Source: an uncultured Campylobacterota bacterium (lineage in GTDB: Bacteria > Campylobacterota > Campylobacteria > Campylobacterales > Arcobacteraceae). Taken from it: a DNA stretch of 5,154 bases. Every line of letters starts with the position of its first letter. Position 1 is the stretch's first letter. Made by a program: the position numbers and the translations under genes. The DNA lies in NCBI GenBank assembly GCA_903821805.1, contig CAIJNA010000002.1, positions 1 to 5,154 of the forward strand, given 5' to 3'. Shown in pieces: positions 1-5,154 of this stretch. The notes beneath the pieces were generated by a model that did not search any database, had not been told where the DNA came from, and saw only the letters and a program-made list of their open reading frames with translations.

Positions 1-46
1 CCACCGTATAGCAATTATGAAATCAAATCTAATTAATTTCCCCAAA

Positions 47-60
47 TTGATATATGTCAT
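47..60 (+). promoter_or_regulatory. Crp/Fnr-family operator upstream of the nnrS-like gene
   Basis: The sequence is TTGAT-ATAT-GTCAT, an imperfect dyad whose core TGA-N6-TCA is intact. This is the shape bound by Crp/Fnr-superfamily regulators (FNR, NnrR/DNR and the Nss proteins of Campylobacterota). Its centre at 53.5 lies 29.5 bases before the first base of a good extended -10. That puts it near -41.5, the class II activator position. The regulator is not encoded in the window, so FNR-like versus NO-responsive control is inference. The right half (GTCAT) is one base off GTCAA, so this site looks weaker than the one before napA. Confidence 0.6.
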
Positions 61-78
61 GCAAACAAATATTTAATG

Positions 79-95
79 TTGCTACAATTTTTTAT
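79..95 (+). promoter_or_regulatory. Extended -10 promoter for the nnrS-like gene
   Basis: TTGCTACAAT at 79-88 holds an extended -10 (TGC followed by TACAAT at 83-88), with a predicted transcription start near 95. No convincing -35 is present, which fits an activator-dependent promoter using the dyad at 47-60. The leader would be about 28 bases. A GAGGAA ribosome binding site at 112-117 precedes the ATG at 123. Confidence 0.55.
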
Positions 96-122
96 TAAGA
101 TATTATTGCATGAGGAATTTTT

Positions 123-1319
123 ATGACATTTTCTACGGAAGCACCAGAGCAAAAGCTAATTGTTAGTTCAAATGCTCCAGACCAAATTCTACTAACTACA
201 CCTTGGAGAGATCGTTTTATTTCGCAATCACATCAACTCTTTTTTAGTTCATCTCTATTTTTTGCAATTGTATCCATTGGATTAACTTTGCTTGTTTTTT
301 TAAGAGTAGTAATTTTTAATTTCGAAATAATCCATGGTTTCGGACTGATGTTTGGCGTATTTACAAATGCCTTTATTGGATTTTTGATTACAGTGATTCC
401 TAGATATGCAACTTCATATGAAATTGAGCCAAAGATATATGTTCCAATATGGGCGTTATACCAAATAGCAATTTTAATTGGACTTTTCATTGACCCAGTA
501 GTTGGAAAAATTGGCATTGTTGTAGTTACTTTTTATATTTGTAAAGTATTTTATTTGAATATTATGGACGGATATTTTACAAGCAAAAAAGAAAGTTTTA
601 TATTGACTGGTATCCTTGTCTTTGGGGCAGTTTTACTTTTGGTTGAAACAATAATAGGGAAAACAATTTCTTATTTGATTTTTTGGAGTTATCTTATTCC
701 GCTCGTTTTTGTAGTAGCACAAAAAATGATTCCAGCATTTTATAGTTCAAATACAGGAGAATCTCCTTGGCAAAAACCAAAATATTTTTTAGAAGCATCA
801 CTTGTTATTTTTGTAGCTCTTGGTATTTCGATAGAATTTGAATTTGTGATAGCGCAAAAAATTGTTTCACTTTTTGCGCTATCATTTTTTTCTTATTTCA
901 TTTTTAATCTTAATGTGTATAAAAAGACACCACCTATAGTAGCTATTTTGGTAGTTGCTTTTGTATGGTTTTGGATAGGAATTTTAGTATTATTTGTGGA
1001 ATCTGTTTTTGAAATACAAGGACTTAGATTTTCGCTTCACATTATGGCACTCGGATTTGTACTAAATCTTTTAATAGGATTTGGAAGTCGTGTTATTTTA
1101 GGACATTCTGTTCCGCCACAAAGAATTACTGCTGATAAACTTACTATTGCACTTTTTGGTTTAGTGCAATTTATAGTAATAACAAGAATTGTATCCTCGC
1201 TTTTATTTATGGGAAACTCTTTACTATTTAACGTGCTGTTATATTTAAGCAGTATTCTATGGATTTGTCTTTTTATTATATGGGGATTGCGATACGGAAA
1301 AACTTTACTTAGGTTGTAG
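123..1319 (+). CDS. nnrS: NnrS family membrane protein (nitric oxide/nitrosative stress)
   Basis: This encodes a 398-residue, very hydrophobic protein with about 12 predicted membrane spans, roughly at 38-62, 72-93, 106-123, 126-145, 157-177, 182-200, 222-245, 248-265, 271-293, 303-323, 338-360 and 366-390. Length and layout fit the NnrS family (about 400 residues). Recognisable family blocks are H71-G-F-G-L-M-F-G followed by the G-F-L-I-T-V-I-P-R run at 86-94, the K-M-I-P-A-F block near 201-206, and a late block with H306, then G-S-R-V-I-L-G-H328. In the family, conserved histidines are linked to heme and copper binding, and NnrS protects cells against nitric oxide and nitrosative stress. 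That role is carried over here, not shown by the sequence. The ATG at 123 is chosen because GAGGAA sits 5 bases upstream. The gene has its own promoter, does not overlap its neighbours, and lies 185 bases before napA in the same direction. The gene symbol is a family name; orthology to the characterised Rhodobacter nnrS is not proven. Confidence 0.83.
   Translation: MTFSTEAPEQKLIVSSNAPDQILLTTPWRDRFISQSHQLFFSSSLFFAIVSIGLTLLVFLRVVIFNFEIIHGFGLMFGVFTNAFIGFLITVIPRYATSYEIEPKIYVPIWALYQIAILIGLFIDPVVGKIGIVVVTFYICKVFYLNIMDGYFTSKKESFILTGILVFGAVLLLVETIIGKTISYLIFWSYLIPLVFVVAQKMIPAFYSSNTGESPWQKPKYFLEASLVIFVALGISIEFEFVIAQKIVSLFALSFFSYFIFNLNVYKKTPPIVAILVVAFVWFWIGILVLFVESVFEIQGLRFSLHIMALGFVLNLLIGFGSRVILGHSVPPQRITADKLTIALFGLVQFIVITRIVSSLLFMGNSLLFNVLLYLSSILWICLFIIWGLRYGKTLLRL
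847..891 (+). terminator. Terminator-like hairpin inside the nnrS-like coding sequence
   Basis: A perfect 14-bp inverted repeat has arms at 847-860 (TGATAGCGCAAAAA) and 871-884 (TTTTTGCGCTATCA) around a 10-base loop. It is followed at once by seven T (885-891). This is the form of a Rho-independent terminator for + strand transcription. There is no matching T tract on the minus side. It lies wholly within codons 242-257 of an intact reading frame, whose conserved C-terminal NnrS block comes after it. It could therefore be a conditional attenuator that acts only when ribosomes lag, or a chance product of codons for hydrophobic residues. The form is seen; the function is unknown. Confidence 0.4.
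1141..1179 (+). repeat. Bulged inverted repeat inside the nnrS-like gene
   Basis: ATTGCACT (1146-1153) pairs with AGTGCAAT (1163-1170) across a 9-base loop. An outer TTACT (1141-1145) pairs with AGTAA (1175-1179), leaving a 4-base bulge at 1171-1174. That gives 13 base pairs in total. No T tract follows, so it is not terminator-like. It may be an mRNA structure or coincidence. Confidence 0.25.
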
Positions 1320-1367
1320 TATCTAATTTCAAGATGAATAAATTTTTACTTTACTCCTAGAAAACCT

Positions 1368-1386
1368 TTTATATGGTATATATAAA
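1368..1386. repeat. A/T-only inverted repeat in the nnrS-napA gap
   Basis: TTTATAT (1368-1374) and ATATAAA (1380-1386) form 7-bp arms around a 5-base spacer. All pairs are A-T and no T tract follows, so this is unlikely to terminate transcription. I see no convincing terminator anywhere between the nnrS-like gene and napA, so read-through into napA is possible. The rest of 1320-1424 shows only A/T-rich spacer. Confidence 0.2.
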
Positions 1387-1424
1387 CAACTACTTAATAT
1401 TTTCTTTAATTAAACTTTTATTTA

Positions 1425-1440
1425 TTTGACATAAGTCAAA
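1425..1440 (+). promoter_or_regulatory. Crp/Fnr-family operator upstream of napA
   Basis: TTTGACATAAGTCAAA has perfect 6-base arms (TTTGAC and GTCAAA) around a 4-base centre. TTGAC-N4-GTCAA is nearer to the NnrR/DNR class than to the FNR consensus TTGAT-N4-ATCAA, and differs from the TTAAC-N4-GTTAA consensus of Campylobacter NssR. Its centre at 1432.5 is 29.5 bases before the -10 at 1462, so about -41.5 from the predicted start, the class II activator geometry. The likely role is activation of nap by an anaerobiosis-, nitrate- or NO-responsive Crp/Fnr protein; which of these is inference. Confidence 0.75.
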
Positions 1441-1457
1441 CCTTTAATTTTTTCATA

Positions 1458-1474
1458 TTGCTAGAATACTCATC
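1458..1474 (+). promoter_or_regulatory. Extended -10 promoter of the nap operon
   Basis: TTGCTAGAAT at 1458-1467 contains an extended -10 (TGC then TAGAAT at 1462-1467), with a predicted start near 1474 and a leader of about 31 bases. It shares nine of ten bases with TTGCTACAAT in front of the nnrS-like gene. The TTGACA at 1426-1431 looks like a -35 box but is 30 bases away, too far for sigma-70 spacing, so it is read as part of the operator. Confidence 0.6.
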
Positions 1475-1504
1475 GTTGAAAATTATATTTAAAAGGAGAA
1501 TTGC

Positions 1505-4315
1505 ATGGCACTTTCAAGAAGAGATTTCTTAAAAAGTTCAGCTGCAGCAAGTGCAGCAGCAGCAGTTGGAATGAGTATTCCAACATCTATGGAAGCAGCA
1601 TCAAAATCTGCACAAGCAGGTTGGAGATGGGATAAAGCAGCTTGTAGATTTTGTGGTACCGGATGCGGAATAATGATGGCTACTAAAGATGGGAAAATTG
1701 TAGCAGTTAAAGGAGATCCTGCGGCACCTGTAAATAGGGGATTAAACTGTATCAAGGGTTACTTTAATGCTAAAATTATGTATGGTGCAGATAGACTTAA
1801 ACAGCCACTACTAAGAATGAATGCCAGTGGACAATTTGATAAAAAAGGTAAATTTGCTCCAATAACTTGGAAAAGAGCTTTTGATGAAATGGAAATTCAC
1901 ATTAAAAAAGCACTTAAATCAGGTGGACCTGAAGCTGTTGGTGTTTTTGCTTCTGGACAATATACTATTATGGAGGGATATACGGCTCTTAAAATGATGA
2001 AAGCAGGATTTAGATCAAATGCTATCGATCCGAATGCTAGACATTGTATGGCGAGTGCTGTTGTTGGTTTTTATCAAACTTTCGGAATTGATGAGCCAAG
2101 TGGATGTTATGATGATATTGAGCTTACGGATACAATTGTTTCTTGGGGTTCTAATATGGCAGAAATGCATCCTATACTTTGGTCGAGAGTTACAGATAGG
2201 AAATTATCAAATCCAGATAAGGTAAAAGTTATAAATATGTCTACATACAGACATCGAACCTCTGATTTAGCTGATATTGAAATTATTTTCTCACCAAATA
2301 CTGATCTTGCACTTTGGAACTATATTGCACATGAAATAGTTTATAATCATCCGGAATCAATTGACTGGAATTTTGTTAAAAAGCATATGATTTTTTGTGC
2401 AAGTCCTGTAAATATGGGATATGGTATGCGACGAAGTGATGAAAAATCTATTAAAGAAGGTAAGTATTCAGCTCTCGAAATGGAAACTATCAATAAAGAA
2501 ATGTCAAAAGTCGTTTCTGCAAAAGAAGCTCCAGCTCTTGCTCCATATGGCTATAAAGCAGGGGATGTGATGGTAAACAAAAATGCTGGACTTGCTCACT
2601 GGGAAATTTCATTTGAAGATTATAAAAAATTCCTTGCACCTTATACTTTAGATTATGTTGCAAAAATATCTAAAGGAAATCCTGATGAAGATTTGGAAGA
2701 ATTTAAAGCAAAACTTAAAACACTTGCTTCTTATTATATTGAAAAGAATAGAAAAGTTGTAAGTTTCTGGACCATGGGAATGAATCAGCACACACGAGGA
2801 ACTTGGGTAAATACACTTTCATATAATGTACACTTCTTACTAAATAAACAAGCCAAACCAGGTAGTGGTGCATTTTCTCTTACTGGTCAGCCAAGTGCTT
2901 GTGGAACAGCTAGAGAAGTTGGAACGTTTACACATAGGCTTCCAGCGGATATGTTTAACGATAACCCAAAACATAGAGAGATAACAGAAAAAGGTTGGGG
3001 TGTTCCAGCTGGTACTATCAATCCTATTGGAAATCAACATATTATGAAAATTCATCGAGATATTGAAGATGGATTTATGAAATTTGCATGGGTAAATGTT
3101 TGTAATCCATATCAAGATACTGCAAGTGCAAGTCATTGGATCAAAGCAGCTAGAGAAATGGATAATTTCATTGTTACTTCAGATGGATATCCTGGAATAT
3201 CTGCAAAAGTATCTGACCTTGTATTGCCATCAGCTATGATTTATGAAAAATGGGGTGGATATGGTAATGCTGAAAGAAGAACTCAACTTTGGAGACAACA
3301 AGTACTTCCTGTGGGAGATGCTATGAGTGATACTTGGCAATGGGTTGAATTATCAAAAAGATTTACAGTTAAAGATGTTTGGGGTGAATCAACGCTTAGA
3401 AATGGAACAAAACTTCCTAGTCTAATTGAACAGGCAAAAGCTATGGGATACACTGAAAACACTACTATGTATGAAATACTATTTGCTAACAAAAAAGCTA
3501 AAACTTATAAATTGGATCAAAAAGACCCAATTCAAAAAGGTTATGATAATTCTGAAGGTTATGGTGATAGAAGAAATGTGGTCGGAAGTGATGGACAAAT
3601 ATTTAAGGGATACGGATTCTTTATCCAAAAATATCTTTTTGAAGAATACGCCGGATTTGGAAGAGGTCATGCTCATGATTTAGCTGATTTCGATACTTAT
3701 CATAGAGTTAGAGGACTAAAATGGCCTGTTGTTGATGGTAAAGAAACTCAATGGAGATTTAATACAAAATATGATCCATATGCTAAGAAATATGGTGAAG
3801 CTACAGGACATACAGAGTTTGCATTCTATGGAACTATAGCTAAAGAATTATCATTTGGAAATCTTACAGGTATCACGAATCAAACAAAAACAGCTTTAAA
3901 AAATAAAGCTAAGATTTTTGCTAGACCTTATATGGATCCACCAGAAATGCCAGATGCAAAATATCCAGTTTGGCTATGTACGGGAAGAGTGCTTGAGCAC
4001 TGGCATAGTGGAACAATGACAATGAGGGTTCCTGAGTTATTTAGAGCTGTTCCTGAGGCGCTTTGCTATATGCATCCAAAAGATGCAGATACATATGGTG
4101 TAAAACAAGGTGAACTTTGTTGGGTAGAAAGCAGAAGAGGAAAAGTTAAAGCTAGAGTTGAAACTAGAGGAAGAAATAGACCATCTCGTGGACTAGTTTT
4201 TGTTCCTTGGTTTGACGAAAAGGTATTTATAAACAAAGTATGTCTTGATGCAACTTGCCCACAATCTGGTCAAACAGATTATAAAAAATGTGCAGTTAAA
4301 ATTTATAAAGCATAA
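1505..4315 (+). CDS. napA: Periplasmic nitrate reductase catalytic subunit NapA
   Basis: NapA reduces nitrate to nitrite in the periplasm with a Mo-bis-MGD cofactor and one [4Fe-4S] cluster. The N-terminus is a Tat signal: SRRDFLK at residues 4-10, an alanine-rich stretch to about 21, and likely cleavage between about 32 and 38. Cofactors therefore insert in the cytoplasm before export. Cluster ligands are C47, C50, C54 and C82, followed by the conserved lysine K84 between the cluster and the pterin. C181, in the N-A-R-H-C-M-A-S block, is the molybdenum ligand. Other NapA blocks are Q-H-T-R-G at 428-432, the L-T-G-Q-P-S-A-C-G-T-A-R-E-V-G run at 459-473, G-N-A-E-R-R-T-Q at 587-594, the G-R-V-L-E-H-W-H run at 827-834, and a C-terminal molydopterin-binding domain ending in K-C-A-V-K-I-Y-K-A. 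At 936 residues it is the long Campylobacterota form; the extra length over E. coli NapA (about 830) lies mainly near 308-370, 630-700 and 760-800. The ATG is fixed by AAGGAG at 1493-1498, 6 bases upstream. It is first in the operon, with napG downstream. Confidence 0.98.
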   Translation: MALSRRDFLKSSAAASAAAAVGMSIPTSMEAASKSAQAGWRWDKAACRFCGTGCGIMMATKDGKIVAVKGDPAAPVNRGLNCIKGYFNAKIMYGADRLKQPLLRMNASGQFDKKGKFAPITWKRAFDEMEIHIKKALKSGGPEAVGVFASGQYTIMEGYTALKMMKAGFRSNAIDPNARHCMASAVVGFYQTFGIDEPSGCYDDIELTDTIVSWGSNMAEMHPILWSRVTDRKLSNPDKVKVINMSTYRHRTSDLADIEIIFSPNTDLALWNYIAHEIVYNHPESIDWNFVKKHMIFCASPVNMGYGMRRSDEKSIKEGKYSALEMETINKEMSKVVSAKEAPALAPYGYKAGDVMVNKNAGLAHWEISFEDYKKFLAPYTLDYVAKISKGNPDEDLEEFKAKLKTLASYYIEKNRKVVSFWTMGMNQHTRGTWVNTLSYNVHFLLNKQAKPGSGAFSLTGQPSACGTAREVGTFTHRLPADMFNDNPKHREITEKGWGVPAGTINPIGNQHIMKIHRDIEDGFMKFAWVNVCNPYQDTASASHWIKAAREMDNFIVTSDGYPGISAKVSDLVLPSAMIYEKWGGYGNAERRTQLWRQQVLPVGDAMSDTWQWVELSKRFTVKDVWGESTLRNGTKLPSLIEQAKAMGYTENTTMYEILFANKKAKTYKLDQKDPIQKGYDNSEGYGDRRNVVGSDGQIFKGYGFFIQKYLFEEYAGFGRGHAHDLADFDTYHRVRGLKWPVVDGKETQWRFNTKYDPYAKKYGEATGHTEFAFYGTIAKELSFGNLTGITNQTKTALKNKAKIFARPYMDPPEMPDAKYPVWLCTGRVLEHWHSGTMTMRVPELFRAVPEALCYMHPKDADTYGVKQGELCWVESRRGKVKARVETRGRNRPSRGLVFVPWFDEKVFINKVCLDATCPQSGQTDYKKCAVKIYKA
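1565..1584 (+). repeat. Tight hairpin in the napA signal-peptide coding region
   Basis: GTTGGAAT (1565-1572) and ATTCCAAC (1577-1584) form a perfect 8-bp stem with a GAGT tetraloop. It begins 60 bases after the A of the napA start codon, in codons 21-27 at the end of the Tat hydrophobic stretch. No T tract follows. It may slow translation or shape the mRNA end, or be chance. The napG signal region carries a comparable stem. Confidence 0.35.
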
Positions 4316-4366
4316 GAGTGATGTATTACTTTGAATAGTACAGAACAAAAACAAAAAGAAATTGTA

Positions 4367-5154
4367 ATGACAGAAGAACCAATAAACGAAAGAAGAACTT
4401 TTTTTTTAACAATTGCAAGAGCAGCTGGATTGGCTGCTCTTGGAGGATTGATTTGGAGTGCTTATGTAGATGAAGTTACATCTAATAGATTAATTTTAAG
4501 ACCGCCAGGAGCACTTCCTGAAATTGATTTCTTGAAAACTTGCATTAAGTGTGGAATGTGCGTTGAGGCCTGTCCATTTGATACTTTGAAATTAGCATCA
4601 CCTGGAGATAATAAGCCAATTGGTACACCATATTTTATTCCAAGAGATATTCCATGTTATATGTGTGAGGATATTCCTTGCGTTCCTGTTTGTCCAAGTG
4701 GTGCTTTAGATATTACAAAAGTGTCTACAAATCAAAAACTTGATATTAATAAAGCGGAAATGGGGGTAGCAGTAGTAGATAGTAAAAATTGTATTGCTTT
4801 TTGGGGAATTCAATGTGATGCTTGCTATAGAGCTTGTCCATTGATGGATGTTGCAATAAAGTTAGATTATTCAAAAAATGAAAGAACAGGCAAGCACGCA
4901 CTAATTAAGCCAGTTGTTGATAGTGATGCTTGTACTGGTTGTGGACTATGTGAAAGAGCATGTGTTACTGAAAAAGCATCAATTATTGTTCTTCCAAGGG
5001 AAATGGTTCTTGGAAAATCAGGAGATCATTATGTTAAGGGTTGGGATGAAACTGATGAGGTTAAACTTGAGACAGCAAAAGCTGAGATAACCAGTACGAA
5101 ACTAAGTGAAAAATCGGTGGAAAATTCTTTAAATGATTCAGGAGATATACTCAA
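4367..5154 (+). CDS. napG: Ferredoxin-type quinol dehydrogenase subunit NapG (3' end outside window)
   Basis: NapG is a periplasmic iron-sulfur protein that works with membrane-bound NapH to carry electrons from quinol towards NapB/NapA. Numbered from ATG 4367, the visible 262 residues begin with a Tat-type signal (N-E-R-R-T-F-F-L at 7-14, then a hydrophobic stretch to about 30). Sixteen cysteines form four [4Fe-4S] motifs: C59/C62/C65/C69, C97/C100/C105/C109, C142/C150/C153/C157 and C189/C192/C195/C199. The third has the wide C-x7-C-x2-C-x3-C spacing typical of NapG, in the W-G-I-Q-C-D-A-C-Y-R-A-C-P block. The start is uncertain. The frame is open from 4322, after a TGA at 4319-4321, so TTG at 4331 (15 bases after the napA stop) is the alternative and would add 12 residues. 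ATG 4367 has only a weak AAAGAA upstream, while TTG 4331 has AGTGAT at 4317-4322. After residue about 230 the chain becomes a Lys/Glu/Ser-rich tail with no cysteine, so the C-terminus is probably close to the window edge. It follows napA closely and is almost certainly co-transcribed. Confidence 0.96.
   Translation, partial: MTEEPINERRTFFLTIARAAGLAALGGLIWSAYVDEVTSNRLILRPPGALPEIDFLKTCIKCGMCVEACPFDTLKLASPGDNKPIGTPYFIPRDIPCYMCEDIPCVPVCPSGALDITKVSTNQKLDINKAEMGVAVVDSKNCIAFWGIQCDACYRACPLMDVAIKLDYSKNERTGKHALIKPVVDSDACTGCGLCERACVTEKASIIVLPREMVLGKSGDHYVKGWDETDEVKLETAKAEITSTKLSEKSVENSLNDSGDIL
4399..4442 (+). promoter_or_regulatory. T9 slippery run plus stem-loop in the napG start region
   Basis: Nine T at 4399-4407 follow the twin-arginine codons. 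In the napG frame (ACT TTT TTT TTA) they give the heptamer T-TTT-TTA at 4402-4408, a canonical -1 slippery site. A 7-base spacer (4409-4415) leads to a perfect 10-bp stem, CAAGAGCAGC at 4416-4425 with GCTGCTCTTG at 4433-4442, around a 7-base loop. Slippery site, 5-9 base spacer and stem are the standard parts of a programmed -1 frameshift signal. A -1 shift would read 21 further codons and stop at TGA 4471-4473, giving a product of about 35 residues. All parts are seen; activity is untested. Confidence 0.35.

Noticed and set aside
6..14. TTGCTATAC on the minus strand, resembling an extended -10 for a divergent gene.
   Set aside because: Its distance from the dyad at 47-60 does not match the class II spacing of the two + strand promoters, and no divergent gene is in view.
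1..36. An open frame ending in TAA at 34-36 (P-P-Y-S-N-Y-E-I-K-S-N) that could be the tail of an upstream gene.
   Set aside because: Only 11 codons are in view; frame 2 is also open here (to 76), and nothing identifies a family. It cannot be told from chance.
1426..1467. TTGACA at 1426-1431 read as a sigma-70 -35 box for napA.
   Set aside because: The gap to TAGAAT is 30 bases, far from the usual 16-18; the bases are better explained as the left arm of the operator.
1553..1564. Four GCA repeats in the napA signal-peptide region as a slippage site.
   Set aside because: Trinucleotide slips keep the frame and only change the number of alanines; such runs are ordinary in Tat signals.
1489..3676. 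Several 65-98 residue open frames on the minus strand, and short + strand frames, within napA.
   Set aside because: They overlap the highly conserved napA frame, have no family motifs or ribosome binding sites, and are read as shadow frames.
3988..4001. Inverted repeat AGTGCT-TG-AGCACT inside napA.
   Set aside because: It lies on the strongly conserved G-R-V-L-E-H-W-H block, and the 2-base centre cannot form a normal loop; protein constraint explains it.
4321..4338. Five-codon ORF (M-Y-Y-F-E) between napA and napG as a leader peptide.
   Set aside because: The only purine-rich stretch (AAGAG, 4314-4318) is 2 bases from the ATG, too close for initiation, and no attenuator structure follows it directly.
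1..5154. CRISPR arrays, insertion sequences, attachment sites, tRNA or rRNA genes, riboswitches.
   Set aside because: Nothing with the needed repeat spacing, terminal repeats or RNA fold was seen by eye on either strand.

Overview
The window is AT-rich, with T-rich membrane-protein coding, A-rich spacers and short intergenic gaps. It carries the start of a periplasmic nitrate reductase (nap) operon. The gene order napA then napG, the long form of NapA (936 residues against about 830 in Escherichia coli) and the close match of both proteins to the Campylobacter/Wolinella/Sulfurimonas type point to Campylobacterota (Epsilonproteobacteria). The genus cannot be settled from this sequence.

Layout, all on the + strand: 1-122 is a regulatory region with a Crp/Fnr-type dyad and an extended -10. 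123-1319 is a polytopic membrane protein of the NnrS family, linked to nitric oxide and nitrosative stress. 1320-1504 is a 185-base intergenic region with a second Crp/Fnr-type dyad, an extended -10 and a good ribosome binding site. 1505-4315 is napA, the Tat-exported Mo-bisMGD/[4Fe-4S] catalytic subunit. From about 4367 (or 4331) to the right edge is napG, a Tat-targeted ferredoxin with four [4Fe-4S] cysteine clusters, cut by the window end. napH, napB, napF, napL and napD are expected downstream but are not in view.

How the genes work together: in Campylobacterota, which generally lack NapC, NapG and the membrane protein NapH pass electrons from the quinol pool towards NapB and NapA. NapA reduces nitrate to nitrite in the periplasm. 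Nitrite reduction can yield nitric oxide, so an NnrS-type protein beside nap makes sense as protection. The two transcription units look co-regulated: the dyad-to-minus-10 distance is the same to the base, and both place the dyad near -41.5.

The gene content is known and I see no undescribed multi-gene system. The less ordinary signals are nested inside the genes: a terminator-like hairpin with a T7 tract in the middle of the nnrS-like ORF, a U-UUU-UUA slippery site followed by a 7-base spacer and a 10-bp stem in the napG signal-peptide coding region, and an 8-bp hairpin in the matching part of napA.
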